Below are positions 43,461-55,009 of a stretch of DNA of 64,000 nucleotides, in pieces (within the stretch, counting starts at the first letter, position 1; each line of letters starts with the position of its first letter). The notes beneath the pieces are model-generated. The model was not told the DNA's origin and searched no databases. It saw only the letters and a program-made list of their open reading frames with translations. Made by a program: the position numbers and the translations under genes. The DNA lies in the NCBI RefSeq assembly GCF_030864355.1, contig NC_083393.1, positions 1,240,001 through 1,304,000 of the forward strand, in the 5' to 3' direction. The DNA is from Cutaneotrichosporon cavernicola. Lineage: Eukaryota; Basidiomycota; Tremellomycetes; Trichosporonales; Trichosporonaceae.

Positions 43461-46400
43461 ACTTCCTCCTTGGTCTTGGTCATCCGACGACGGACGACGG
43501 CGGGGAACACACGCGGGGAGCCACAAACATTATGTACATAGACCGACCGACTGTATGCATCATCCCTCTTTAGCTTCCTGCTGGAATGAATAGAGCTGTG
43601 GCGTAGGGCCAGCGGGCAGGCGTGCCGGCGTCTGGTCTGTCAAGACACCAAGTGATCTGCGGCCTTTGGACTGGACGACCTCGTGATCTTGTGACTGGAG
43701 GCGAGGAATGTCCTTGGTGGCGTAAACTAAGCGTGTATCAGATCGCATCGCGTAAGCCAAGGCATGCCACGGAACGCGGGTGCCACGGAACATGAGTGCC
43801 ACGGAACACGGAACACGGTACCCACATGCCCACCTCTGTGGTGGGCGCCGGAGTGAGGGGCCGCCCACGTCCACCAGTACTGTATACTTTGGACAACGTT
43901 AAATGAGCGTGGCACACCTCAGAGCGATTAATACGATTAATTGAATTACCTGTACAGTCGTGGCCGGGGCGATGATTCCTGCACTCAGCCCAACACACAA
44001 TGACAGGCGCGGGATGCAGCTCGATACAGTATGAAGACAGTCGCATGCCATTGCGCTGAGGACGATATGGAAGAAATAGGAGTACATCTCCATATCGCAT
44101 ATCTCAGACGACGCGACGACGTCTGAGACAGTGGCAGGAAATGTGGACGGTGGATAAGGAAAATGTAATCAACACGTAGGATACATGTAGTACTAGTGAA
44201 GCAAGGCTGGCTTGGTTCGGGTTTTGGCTGTCCGACAGTAGTGTGGAGAGTTGGATCCGGGGCCCGCCGTTTTTGGATGAGGGGGAGCCCCCCTCAAGTC
44301 GTCGATCTTGATACCCAATCTCAAAGGGTGGTTAGGGAAAATAGAGAACGGTCGTTTGATGGGGACCCAAAACCCAATGCTTATCGCATGGTCGAGTGGG
44401 ATTTCTATGGATAGATTGGGATTGTGTCCGATGGCAGACGGCTCCACGAACAAGGTACTGTACAGCCGCCTCCAAAATGTATTGCAACATCTAGGAAAGC
44501 CTGGCGGTGTTTGAAGCATGTGTTCTCTTGCAGGAGATCGTCATCGTGCGGGTGGCAGATATTTTGATTCAGTGATCGTGGACATATCGAGCCCCCTCTG
44601 TTATCCCCTCGCCTGCACTCCCTTAACATGCCCCACATCCTCTGACCTTGCCCAACAATTGCCTTGGTGCTGAGTGATGACGCCGAGACTCTCAGCCGCC
44701 CATGATTCAAAACCCGATCCGATGACACATGGGAACTGGAGTGACGAGCAATCGAGCGCCTGCCGGGACGATTAATCTCCTGCCGGATCGTGATCGTTGT
44801 TAGCTGTGTTCTCAACAGCAGGATCCGATTCCCAATTAGTTGAACCGGGATTCCGGTGGTGTTGGGTGTCTGGACTCAATCTCAACTGCTCCGGGAATTC
44901 CGGAGTGGTTAATACCGGTCCTCCAAAAGCCCCGGATACAAGGGCGCTGGTGAAACTGAGAAATACCTCTCTAATGCAGTGCCAGAAACGACCGATCACA
45001 AAGTGGCTGAACTGGCTCTCGGTGGTGAGGAGACATCCTGTAGCACTCAACCCGGGGCTCCCGGATCTCCCGGAGTGGATGACGGAACCGGTGCAGCTGC
45101 AACACATGCTCACCCACTTGCCAGCATTCCAAACGTCGCACCCAGAAACGCTGACGGCAACATGCGGGCAAGTAGGGTTAAACATTTAGTCGGACGGGTC
45201 CGGAAAGAACGGGAACACTGGCCGCCCTTGGCGAGTCGCGTCGATCGCGTCGATCGCGTCGATCCCATCTGTTGTCCTGCTGACGCAAGGCTGGTCGTTG
45301 CGATGCAGCGGAACGTACATCGTGATGTGGCACGGCAACACATCCCGGTATAATGCGTTCCTCTCGTTGCGGAGCGTTGCGAATACGCAAGCGGTCATCT
45401 GGATCATCTGGAGACGGCCAGCGACCGCACAGTCCAACCGCAGCTGTTGCTTTGAGGTTGCCTAAATCGCAGGTCTCTGCCACGCTCGCTGACATTTCAT
45501 GTGTTTAAACTAGTTATTGGATGATGAGCCAATGCAAGCATGTGATGGCTTGCGATCACTTTGGCAGGTAATGTCAATCCGGAGGAGTTTTGCGGTGTTG
45601 GCATGCATGTGATGATCGCCCAAAGTTCGAAGCACTTCCTTTTAGGGCAAATCTAATGCAAATCCAAAACCAAAGCCAAAGCCAAAGTCTGAACATGCCA
45701 GTCACACTTCTGACGCACTTGCACCGCTCCCTTATGGCCTCGCCGGCCTCAGGCCCCCCTGCCTCCTGCCTCCCTGCCTCCTGATGGATGCCCGCTTCAC
45801 CAAATGATGGAGACCAGAGTGTGCGAGTTGGAAGTGATTTGGTTATACACCAGTGTTTCCAAAGTCAGTCTGCTGATCTGCTGATTGGCGTACCGCGGAT
45901 TGTATCAACGTCAATCTTTAGATAGCATCAGCAAGTGGCTTTAGCGATGGGCCATTGTATAGCTCATAGTTGATAGCTCATAGCTTGTGTAGATGCAGGG
46001 TTAACTGAGTATTAGACAGACATGACCGAGTGGTTTGATGCACTGCCACGAGACTGAGGCTAGACTATCAGTTGATTGGACCAGCCGAGTTGCCGTTGCC
46101 GAGAGTTACCGGCCTGAGACACACGGGGGATCGGCAATCGATCAGTACATGGTTGAGTGTGTCAAAAGAGGTATGCAGCCGCGTTAATCTACAACCTTGC
46201 TGCAAAACAATCTAGTCGACTCGTCAAAGTTAACCAATTGGCCTCTCATCTTTCATACGGCACGGACGGGCATTATCGCCCCTCTCCAAGACCTGGCTGC
46301 TGTCTCAGAGGCCCCAGCTCCTGATCCTGCTCCTGCTCCTGCTGGCGGGCTGACAAGTGGGAGCAAAGCCCGCAAGGTGGTTCCCCTCGGCCCAGCGTCC

Positions 46401-48273
46401 TTGTTGATACTTGTCCGTGCACCCTTCAGTTAACAAATTCAACCCTGAATCTCCTTGAAGCTCAGGGTTAGATTCCCTCCCTCTCTTTGAAGACGAAAGA
46501 TAGCGTCGCACGTCAGCCTGTTCTCCCCTATATCCTACAATCTTCCTAAACTACTACGGCAAACTCGCAAACTCAGAGACACTGAATCCTTTGTTCAGTG
46601 ACGGATGGCGCAGGTGGCACGCAGTCGAGATCAAACTCGAATGGATCGTCAAAACCAGAACAAGGAACAAGAGAGCAACAGTCTTTCCCCAACGTTGGCA
46701 TGAACAACATGGTATCGTTCAAGGACGGGATGGATGGATGGATGGATGGATGGATGGATGGATGGATGGATGAATGGATTGGCTCGGTGACGTTCGTACT
46801 GTACTGTATGTATATCCGCCATTTAGGGCTCAAGAAATCAAGACGCGTTTCGTTTCATACTGTAGGTGCAGTTCAGGTGGGCTGTAGACATGCAAGCATG
46901 CAGCCACACTATGCAGCCAGCCCCGATCCTCGGAAAGTCGGATGGCGTAACACAAGCATGCGAGCACATGATCGTTGATTTCAACCCTGCAATGCCTGCC
47001 ACGCCTGTGATGCCTGCAACCCCACACACCCCACAGACCAGTCTCACTGAATCACTTCGGTGGTGCTCCGGGTCGTCTAAATACTTGACCCTCTGGTCTG
47101 TTACTGTGTTCCGTTTCAACCGGAAGGGTGTGACCCGTCTGACGGCATTTCAGGCTCTTTCCAGGCAGGAACGATGCCGATAACAGGAGCCAGCAAGACT
47201 GTTCGAGACGCACGACTCCGGCTTCCGAGTCTATTATAGAGGTCAATACGAGTCCTACCCAATGGCTGAACACGACCCCCTCACATCCCCTCCTGTTCCC
47301 TAGGTTCGGACGGACTTACCCCTTGGAAATGAGGACTGGGGATGATACCTAGTATGCGGTGCGTTGGTTAATGATGCAGTGCGTGCAGAGGCAGTGCGGT
47401 GCGTGCAGTGCCCAAACTGCTTGTTCTGACACACGGACAGGCCACCCCTCCATCCTGGTATCGCCTTTGCCTTTGCAATCGGCCTTTGGCTGGTTGAGCC
47501 TGTAAATCAGCTTGAGCTCTCTGTTCTAGCACGCGCCGATGGACCGAGGTTCGGCACAGTCCCAACTGTTACACCGAAGGCTCACAACGCCGTTATCCTC
47601 GGCCCGGGTTGCACACCGCTCCCTGGCCCAGTAATAAAGCCAGACACGGAATCGCTTCTCCTCGGTGACACCTTGCCGCATTTTATTCATCAACACCTTG
47701 ATCTCCAACCACACCACTCCCGTTACCATCTCAACGTCACATACATATCAACAGCTCGTTACAACATTCATTCAACTCTCTCTCGACTTTACGATCCTTG
47801 TCAGCGTTTGTTTGTCCCACCTTGCACTCCATCAAAGGAACATTAGTGCAATCATCAGGTCAAGCCACCAAGCCACAACCCTCCACCGCACCTCAAACCC
47901 CAACTGGAGCCTCCACCCTACCAAACTTAAAGTCGCGGTCAACCCGTCCACCCACGTAACAACATTAACGGTACTTCAACAACTACAACTACACTGCCCC
48001 GTTCATTGCAGTAATCTCGTTGTGCATTCAAACATTTGCCAACACGATCACTTGCGCGTTAACGTCGATCAGACAGACGGCGTCGGGGCTTCGACTTCGA
48101 CTATCCTGTTGATCTGATCAATTCGTCCGACCCCCTCGCAATCCATACCATAATCAAGCTCGTCGGACATACCCGTCCCAGAAACGACACTCACCATTCC
48201 TCCAGTGCTTACCTCGACGCGACCGAGTGGATCGCACCCCTTTCCGGGCTCCCTTGCCAAGATCCGCTTGGCC
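43461..48273. other. 4.8 kb gene-free stretch; long leader region of Zn2Cys6 gene
   Basis: No coding frame with convincing character, tRNA, rRNA or mobile element was recognised. It contains a GTCGATCGC repeat (about 45236-45265), a CTGCTC-type run (46318-46345) and a GGAT array (46728-46775). The part from about 47690 to 48273 is rich in C, A and T with no in-frame start, and probably forms the promoter and long 5' leader of the regulator gene. Confidence 0.5.
46728..46775. repeat. (GGAT)n microsatellite
   Basis: About ten near-perfect GGAT units. Confidence 0.9.
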
Positions 48274-51159
48274 ATGCAGGGCAGCGGTTCGCGCAAAACC
48301 TCCCACCGCCGCCTCACCGCTGGTTCGAGCTCCTCGGAGCACCTTACGCCCACCTCCGAGATTGCCGAAACAGCCTACCTCCCCACTACCACGCTTGACC
48401 CCAGCTCGTCTAGCCGCAAGGTGACTCCACCATATACCAAGAGGAAGGGAAAAGACGACAAGTCAGCTGGAAAAGACATGCGCCGAAGCTGTGCAGAGTG
48501 TCGTCGCCTCAAGGCCAAGTGTGATCGTGTCTTCCCTTGCTCCAACTGCCGTCGTCGTGGATGTGCACTCATCTGCCCTGATGGCGACCTCGGGTGCATG
48601 CAAGGCAAGCGCCTCGTCCTGGCTTCAACAGAACAGCTCCACGAACGAGTGAGTGTCATTCCGCTTTTACCGGTCAAGTGTGGAGCGCTAGGGCCCAGAC
48701 CGTCAATTACTAATGTGGCAGATTGCTCAACTTGAGACGGCACTTTCCCAGGCCCATAGCAAGGTCGCGTCCGTACCCCACCCGTTACTGGCCCCCGAAT
48801 TTCTCGATGGTGGCTTTGCTTTGCAAGCACCACCATCCACTTCGTCACGCCAAGTCTCGGTGCCACAAGAAGGCGACAGCCTCGAAGGAGTAGCACTCTC
48901 TGAAGAACTAGCGCATGGCTCGGATGTCGACTATGTCACTGGTGCAGCGACAACATCCGGATTTTTGCCAGCAGATTTCCGCCCCGACACCGCACCCCGC
49001 GCCGTGGTCATGTCCCGCCTGCGGACCATCCTCAACACTCTGCCATCACGCCAGAGAGCACGAGAGATTGCCGATCGCTTCTTCCTCGAGTCTGAGTGGT
49101 TTAATTTTATCCTCCGCAGGGAAGAGTATGACGCTCTGTACGAGCCATCGGTATACGCTCCCACAGAGCGGAACCCTCTGAGCCTGCACAAGCTTGCGTG
49201 TGTGCTCATGGTCTGCACACTGCAAATGTACCTGGACCCCACGCGTGACTTTGACGCGGTTGACGGAAAGGTGGCCCTGTACTGGGATGCGGCACAAAAG
49301 TGCTTTGACACGCGTTGTGGTTGGGCCGCCAGCGTACCTGGTGTGCAGGCGCTCGCTCTCATGACTTGGTTTGTCAACTTTGCCGCAAAGGGTGGAGGCG
49401 ACACTGGAACAGGGACCTCAAGCCTCTATTGGCTTCGGAGGATGACAGCCGCGTGTCAGGAGCTCCAGCTCAACAAGGAGCCACACCCCAGCCTGCCCAT
49501 TTGCGAGGCAAACTTCCACCGCAGGATCTTCTGGGAGGCAACCGTGCTCGATTGCGTCGTGGCACCCAGTTTCCACCATTATACAGACATCTCGGTCGAG
49601 CAGATTGAGGTGCGCTACCCGTCCGACGTCCCCCAATGGGCAATCATGCGCTACGAGTACATCCGCACCGTGTCGTACCCTGCCATTGACCTGGGTCTGC
49701 GATCAGACTCGAACCCGACGTCGTCGCATGAGATCCGCGGCCTCGAGGAGCTCTTTATGCACTACTCACCCGAGGCACAGCCGGCCATCCACTGCCCATA
49801 CCTCATCGGCGAGGCCCTCCCAGAGCTCAACTCTAGTCCCGCCTTTGACGTGTCTGCCATTCAGCGCTCGTCCGTCAGCATGACGCTGTTCCAGAGCTAC
49901 AGTGAGTATTTGGTTTTTGGCATTTTCTAACCACAGTGATCGTGTACAAGGCTAGCCTACGCCGGATCGTTAAGCGGATCCGCACCGACCCAGACGTCGA
50001 GCTGTCCTCGTTTGACCGCCACATTGTCATGCGTGCATTCGAGACATCGCAGAAGATTATCCGCCTCGCCCGCTATACCCACCGCACCATGCCCCGCATC
50101 GCTGGACGCTACACTTCATTGTGGGCCAAGCTCTTCGGTGCCACGGTCACAATCGCCGCGGCTGCCATCTGGTGCGGTACACACATGTCGCCCTCCTTTG
50201 TCGGGCAGGTAGTTGTCGAGCTCAACGACATTGCACACCTCGCTGCCGAGGCGACGGGAGTCAACGCGAGCTCTGACCGCCCACAGGCCGTCCGCGAGAT
50301 CGTCCCCGTGTTCCAGAGCATGATCATTGGGCGCTACCCCCAAGTTGTGGGCGACGACCTGTCCCGCATCACGACCAACATGGCGCGCGAGGACATGCTT
50401 TTCGCTCTCCTCGGCGGGGTTGTTGACGGCGTGAATGTCATGCAGAGCTCGGTCGACTGGAGCTCGGCTATTGCAGCACTTCCCAGCGTCACTTCTGCCT
50501 CAGCTTCAACCTCAGCCTCAGCCTCGGGATTGGCGCCACACATGAATGCACAAATGACTGCGCACATGTTCGACTCGCCGCGCATGTTCGAGTCACCACG
50601 ACGCGACATCTCGCCAGCCCTCCTCCACACACCAGGACACGAGGGTGTCCCCGGAACGGCCTCTCCGTTCCCCGGCACCGGCACGGCCTCGCCTTTCGCC
50701 TTTGGTGGCCAGGGTTACTTTGACAACCCGACTGGCGTTTCGCCACACCAGGTATCGCCTCCCCAAGGCTCGGCGGGCCTCATGCCCCAATCCGTATTTG
50801 CCGATACGTTGATGGAACCACCTACAACCGCGGGCGGCGTGGGCATTGAACTCCGCAACAGACTCCAGGCAATGTACACGCCCAACCCGTGGTGGGGCGT
50901 CAGCAACAACCCTACTGGCCAATACGTTTCTGGCTCGGTATCGACCGCATCTCCCCCAGCAAGCCTGAGCACAGGCATGAGTATGGGCTTACCCGACTCG
51001 CGACGCACCAGCTCGCCATACCCCGTCCGCATGCCAACTGTATCGCCCACACCGGCCGTGCCGCGCGTGATGAGCGTCCCCGTCCCAGTACCCATGCCAC
51101 AATTCCAGCCACCCCTGCCCGGCTCTGAGAGGCCGTCGCCATCCATGTTCCACGAGTAG
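48274..51159 (+). CDS. Zn(II)2Cys6 fungal transcription factor
   Basis: Three exons: 48274-48648, 48722-49901 and 49937-51159 (introns 73 and 35 nt), 925 residues. The zinc cluster is at 73-101: CAECRRLKAKC, then PCSNC and the last Cys in ALICPDG, giving Cys73, 76, 83, 89, 92 and 101. A short coiled coil (EQLHERIAQLETALSQAH) follows across the first intron. The middle region carries a fungal-specific TF domain-like stretch (NPLSLHKLACVLMVCTLQMYLDP, RMTAACQELQLNKEPHPSLP, FHRRIFWEATVLDCVVA), normal for this class. The C-terminus is Pro/Ser/Met-rich and disordered with repeated MFDSPRMFESPRR. Target genes are unknown. The chosen ATG is the first in frame after a long leader. A 25-bp tandem repeat overlaps the stop codon. 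Confidence 0.92.
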
Positions 51160-51202
51160 CCCTAGTGGCGCTCAAGCCAAGTAGCCCTAGTGGCGCTCAA
51201 GC
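51156..51202. repeat. 25-bp tandem duplication overlapping the stop codon
   Basis: The unit starting GTAGCCCTAGTGGCGCTCAA occurs at 51156 and again at 51181; the first copy contains the TAG stop of the Zn2Cys6 gene. Confidence 0.9.
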
Positions 51203-51255
51203 GCAAGCGCATAACCCGCCATTGATACTCCAGAAACAGGGTATACCCACCGGAC

Positions 51256-51353
51256 ATATCTCCATCTCCATTCCATCTCATCCCATCTCCATCCCATCTC
51301 CATCTCCACTCCATCTCCATCCCATCTCCATCCCATCCCATCCTCATCTCCAT
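51256..51353. repeat. CATCTC/CATCCC hexamer-pentamer repeats
   Basis: Imperfect CATCTC and CATCCC units, about 98 bp. Confidence 0.85.
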
Positions 51354-51413
51354 AGATAGCATATCACTGTACAATGCCACCTGTACCTGCTTGACTTGTT
51401 TGGAAGGAAACGT

Positions 51414-51450
51414 CATGATAACATGATAACATGATAACATGATAACATGA
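51414..51450. repeat. (CATGATAA)n, four to five units
   Basis: Perfect 8-bp period starting at 51414. Confidence 0.9.
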
Positions 51451-51552
51451 TTCCCGCGGGGTCGGCCCGATCGACAGGATGAATGGGAGACAGGAACGAC
51501 GCGAAGCGTTCCTGACATTTAGTTGAGTTTGCGAGTTTGTTTCCCACTGCGT

Positions 51553-51632
51553 CTCGGCGGTGCTTGTGCTTGGTGTTCATTCACCGTCTCGGCTCGGCGG
51601 TGCTTGTACTTGGCGTTCATTCACCGTCTCGG
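51553..51632. repeat. 40-bp tandem duplication, two copies
   Basis: CTCGGCGGTGCTTGT... recurs at a 40-bp interval (51553 and 51593) with a few differences, both copies ending in TTCATTCACCGTCTCGG. Confidence 0.85.
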
Positions 51633-51796
51633 CTCTCGGCGACCGTCGCTTCGATGGCTTTGTCCGTTTCCGCTCCGTCGGTCCTGGTACAGTATCGAGT
51701 GTATCTGGGCATGGCGGGTACATATCTATGGTGCATTTGGCCGCCCTTGCATCCAAGTTGCAAGCTGTCAACTCACCCCGATGAACCCAGCTCACT

Positions 51797-51798
51797 TG

Positions 51799-51830
<32 letters not shown>

Positions 51831-51832
51831 CC
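51797..51832. repeat. (TGCC)9 microsatellite
   Basis: Nine perfect TGCC units. Confidence 0.95.
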
Positions 51833-51887
51833 ACCGCACACGCTCAATGCAAAGTGGTGATACATCTGTTGTCAATCTATGCCATGT

Positions 51888-54791
51888 CTATGCCGTCTCG
51901 TCCTCGTCCATCATGTCAAAAAACCCCTGCAGAGCCGACTTGGTCGCCGCGCTCCGAGTCATTCCCTTCCTCCTCCTCCCCTGGCCACTCCACACCCTAT
52001 CTTTCCTGCCTGGAACAAATGCCGGCGGCGGAACGACAAGCTCGAGTTCTAACTCGAGCTCGTCTGCAATCTTGTCCGCCCTCCCTCCAATCTCCCCAAC
52101 GGGGCGCATGTCGTCTTGTAACAGCCTCAATTCGGCCGTGAATATCTCGGCATTGGTCCCGCTCACACCGCGGGCCATCTCAATCATCCCCTCGACAAGT
52201 TGGCGGCGGAGGGGACGCGCAATGTGGTCAATGAGGAGCCAGCGAGCGCGGCCTTCCCCTTCAGATATTTGGCCGCGCCAGCGTTCCGTGTCCCATAGGT
52301 CTGCAGCGTCGACTGGAATCGGGGGAGGCTTGTGAGCGCCACGGTTTGTTCTATGCGCCTCAGACATCTCCGTACTCCACAGAGACTGTTCCAGCCACTT
52401 CCATTCTGGCATAGTCAAGGCCGCCGCAGGAGATGACAGGAGGACGGGGTGCTCGACGCCGCGAGCAGTGGTGGTGATTCGGGCAGCGCGAATGAGTGCC
52501 GCACAGATAATGTTGACGCTTTGGTGGTTCATCAGATGGGTGTGTTCCTCGGCAAGCACGAAGATGAGCGGCAGATCAGGAGAGGGAACATGCGCCGGGG
52601 CGCGGAGAGGCTGTCGGGCCGCTGGTTCCCATGGCGGCGTGAGGGCAGCCCAGTCGGTCCGCGCGCGCTTGGGGACGAAACTGGCAGCAGAGAGCATCAT
52701 GTTCAGCACCTCGGTCGTGACCTCGCCCTCGAGGACGGTGGCCACGACTGGACGGTACGACGCGGGCGGATATTGCCGCAGGAGACGGAAGAGGGCTTGG
52801 TATCCCTCAGGATTTGGGGTGCGGGGTGAGCGGACGCCTGCCACGCTGGCGGCGATGCTCTGGCCAGAGAGGAGGGACCACACGCCCGACGCTGTTCCGG
52901 CGTTACCGGCAGCGCGTTCGGCATTCAACCACGCGTTCAGGAACGGGTTGCGGAAGTGGTACTTGCCATCGCGTTGACCCGCACTATCGGCCGCGTCGAG
53001 GGCGAGACTGAGCGAGCGGATAGGATCGGCCGCATCCATCGCTCCAGTTTTCATACCCCCGGCTGGCGCAAGGAGATTGCCAAGGTCCACCGCCAGGCGA
53101 TGAGGAACCGCGCTGCCGAGGCGACGACCCACTCGTCCAAGATGTGCGGCCCCGTCATCCTCGGCCAGTTGCGAACGGAGCCATAGGCTCATCACGGCCG
53201 TGTAGCATTTCGTGATTGCCTGGGCGTGCTCTCCGGGCCACTCTTCGCCCGCCGCGATTGTACGTTCGCGCTTCATACGCGCTGCGGCGCGCAGGTCGTT
53301 CAACGTGCCGAGTGCACCGCGGAAGTCTGCGTGGGGCATATATGCGAGGATGATCGGGAAGAAGAGCTCGGGGCTCCATTCGATCGAGGGGACTTCTGTG
53401 CGGCTCGTGATCTCGTCCATTTCTCGGGACGTTGGTAGTGCCGAGACGTTCACTGGAGCTGGGTTCGGTCTTGGCAATGTGTCCGCGGAGACGGCTAGTG
53501 ACGAGTCATCAGTTGGTGAGGACAGCGGCGGGAGCCCGCGGTCTTGACGGACGGCGGCGAGACTCTGCCCGATCATGGCCCGTACTGCGTCAGGTGGCAC
53601 GCGCTGTTCATTCACGAGCGCAACGGCAAAGATGTAGACGAGTTCAGTGGTCATCTCGGCCGGCAAGATCGGGAGTAGATCTCTCAACACGGGGCGAAAG
53701 TTACGCGCGGCCTTGAAGGCGGTAATAGCACCCTTGACAGTGAAGGGTACACCCTCGGCCGCCTGCCTTCGGACGAGGTCCAGTGCCGGTCGCCCACCAA
53801 GAGGGTGTTTGAGGAACTCGCGCAGGAAGCGCCAATACGCCTCTGAGCGCTCATCTACATCCCCCTCCTGGGAATCGAGGTACGCGTGCGCTGCACGCAG
53901 AGGTGTCTCAACGTCGCCTGTGCGTATCCCTCTTTCCTGGATTGAGAGGTGGCGCTCCATCCATCGTTGGTGCTGCAGAGCTGTGCCGTGTGGCCCGATG
54001 TGCGGTTCAGACTCGATGTCAATCTCGACCGTGTAATCTGCGTCTGCGTCGGCGTCAATGTCGATGCTGATGTCCAAGCCGTAGCCGCGTTTGGCGGGTG
54101 AGTCCGTCGAGAACCGGTACGGTGACTGGGGCTCAAACGTGTTCAACCTAGGAGGGGCTGGGGTGGCAACGGCATAGTCTCCAGTGCTCTGGATAGGCGT
54201 AGACGCTTCGGCAGCCTCGCTCAATGGTGTCCGCGCGGTCTCGCCAGCTCGTGTCCTTTCACCGGCCTGTGCCTCCTCAACCTCCATCTCCTCTACGCTC
54301 TGGCCCGGCGCGGGAAAGTTGTAGATCTCAGTCTCGACCTCGTGGCCATGGACCAGCCTCTTCTCCTTACGGACCCTGTAGTTGGCCGTCGGCGATGGAC
54401 TGTAGTCGTCTTCCGCGTCATCGGCGTTGTCTTGTTCGTGGAGCACCTCGACAGCCCGCCCGTCGACGATACGCACGATCTTGACCTGCGGCTCATCCGC
54501 TTCCTCAACTTGCTCCTCATCCATCTCCTCAATCTCAGCTCCCTCTTCCCCCTCTGGACGCGAGCTGGCCAACAACGCCTCGATCTCGCTCCGCGCTCGC
54601 GCTTCCATCGCCGTCATCTCCTCGGGTGTTTGGAAGACTGTACGTTCAATCTCCTGTCCGTCGACGATTTCAGTGTATGTCGTGCCGAGCTTCTTGTCGA
54701 TGTGGGGGTGGGCCCGGCAGCGGACACCACGTACAGGCACTAATAATGGCGGCGGCAGTCGCCATCGTGAGAGTCGTGACCAGCGCAGCAT
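51888..54791 (-). CDS. Large predicted mitochondrial protein of unknown function, intronless
   Basis: Single exon on the minus strand, 967 residues. The N-terminus (MLRWSRLSRWRLPPPLLVPV then RGVRCRAHPH) is Arg-rich and lacks acidic residues, like a mitochondrial presequence. A highly acidic region follows (EGEEGAEIEEMDEEQVEEAD; also DISIDIDADADADYTVEIDI). From about residue 280 the protein is helical and Ala/Leu-rich with repeated tens-of-residue units (YVFAVAL-, YFPIILAYMPHADFRGALGTL-, CYTAVMSLWLRSQLAEDD-like), which suggests a divergent PPR-like or other helical repeat protein of mitochondrial RNA metabolism. That is an inference from composition and layout only; no motif was recognised. 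The C-terminus is basic then acidic (MMDEDETA). Absence of introns over 2.9 kb is unusual here. Confidence 0.75.
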   Translation of the reverse strand: MLRWSRLSRWRLPPPLLVPVRGVRCRAHPHIDKKLGTTYTEIVDGQEIERTVFQTPEEMTAMEARARSEIEALLASSRPEGEEGAEIEEMDEEQVEEADEPQVKIVRIVDGRAVEVLHEQDNADDAEDDYSPSPTANYRVRKEKRLVHGHEVETEIYNFPAPGQSVEEMEVEEAQAGERTRAGETARTPLSEAAEASTPIQSTGDYAVATPAPPRLNTFEPQSPYRFSTDSPAKRGYGLDISIDIDADADADYTVEIDIESEPHIGPHGTALQHQRWMERHLSIQERGIRTGDVETPLRAAHAYLDSQEGDVDERSEAYWRFLREFLKHPLGGRPALDLVRRQAAEGVPFTVKGAITAFKAARNFRPVLRDLLPILPAEMTTELVYIFAVALVNEQRVPPDAVRAMIGQSLAAVRQDRGLPPLSSPTDDSSLAVSADTLPRPNPAPVNVSALPTSREMDEITSRTEVPSIEWSPELFFPIILAYMPHADFRGALGTLNDLRAAARMKRERTIAAGEEWPGEHAQAITKCYTAVMSLWLRSQLAEDDGAAHLGRVGRRLGSAVPHRLAVDLGNLLAPAGGMKTGAMDAADPIRSLSLALDAADSAGQRDGKYHFRNPFLNAWLNAERAAGNAGTASGVWSLLSGQSIAASVAGVRSPRTPNPEGYQALFRLLRQYPPASYRPVVATVLEGEVTTEVLNMMLSAASFVPKRARTDWAALTPPWEPAARQPLRAPAHVPSPDLPLIFVLAEEHTHLMNHQSVNIICAALIRAARITTTARGVEHPVLLSSPAAALTMPEWKWLEQSLWSTEMSEAHRTNRGAHKPPPIPVDAADLWDTERWRGQISEGEGRARWLLIDHIARPLRRQLVEGMIEMARGVSGTNAEIFTAELRLLQDDMRPVGEIGGRADKIADELELELELVVPPPAFVPGRKDRVWSGQGRRRKGMTRSAATKSALQGFFDMMDEDETA

Positions 54792-55009
54792 GGCCGCGCG
54801 CTGGCGTGGTGGCTGGGATGGTGCGGTTACAATGCGGAATGGACAAAGTTGAGTTGAATTTTACAAGTGGTGGTTAGGTTGGGTGGCAACTTGATCATCC
54901 GTCGTCATGTCTCGTGCCTGGTTCAAAAAAAAAATAGATGGAGCACCATGCATGGACAAGACTTTTAAGTGGGCCCGGCTAACAACCTATGCGTCTGCGT
55001 CTACAATAT

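Larger units (their letters stand above)
51160..51887. other. Repeat-dense convergent intergenic region
   Basis: Between the Zn2Cys6 gene and the minus-strand 967-aa gene. It holds CATCTC/CATCCC repeats (51256-51353), an 8-bp CATGATAA array (51414-51450), a 40-bp tandem duplication (51553-51632) and nine TGCC units (51797-51832). No gene seen. Confidence 0.7.

Noticed and set aside
45236..45265. CRISPR-like or regulatory GTCGATCGC repeat
   Set aside because: A three-unit 9-bp direct repeat without spacers; CRISPR is not expected in a eukaryotic nuclear genome.
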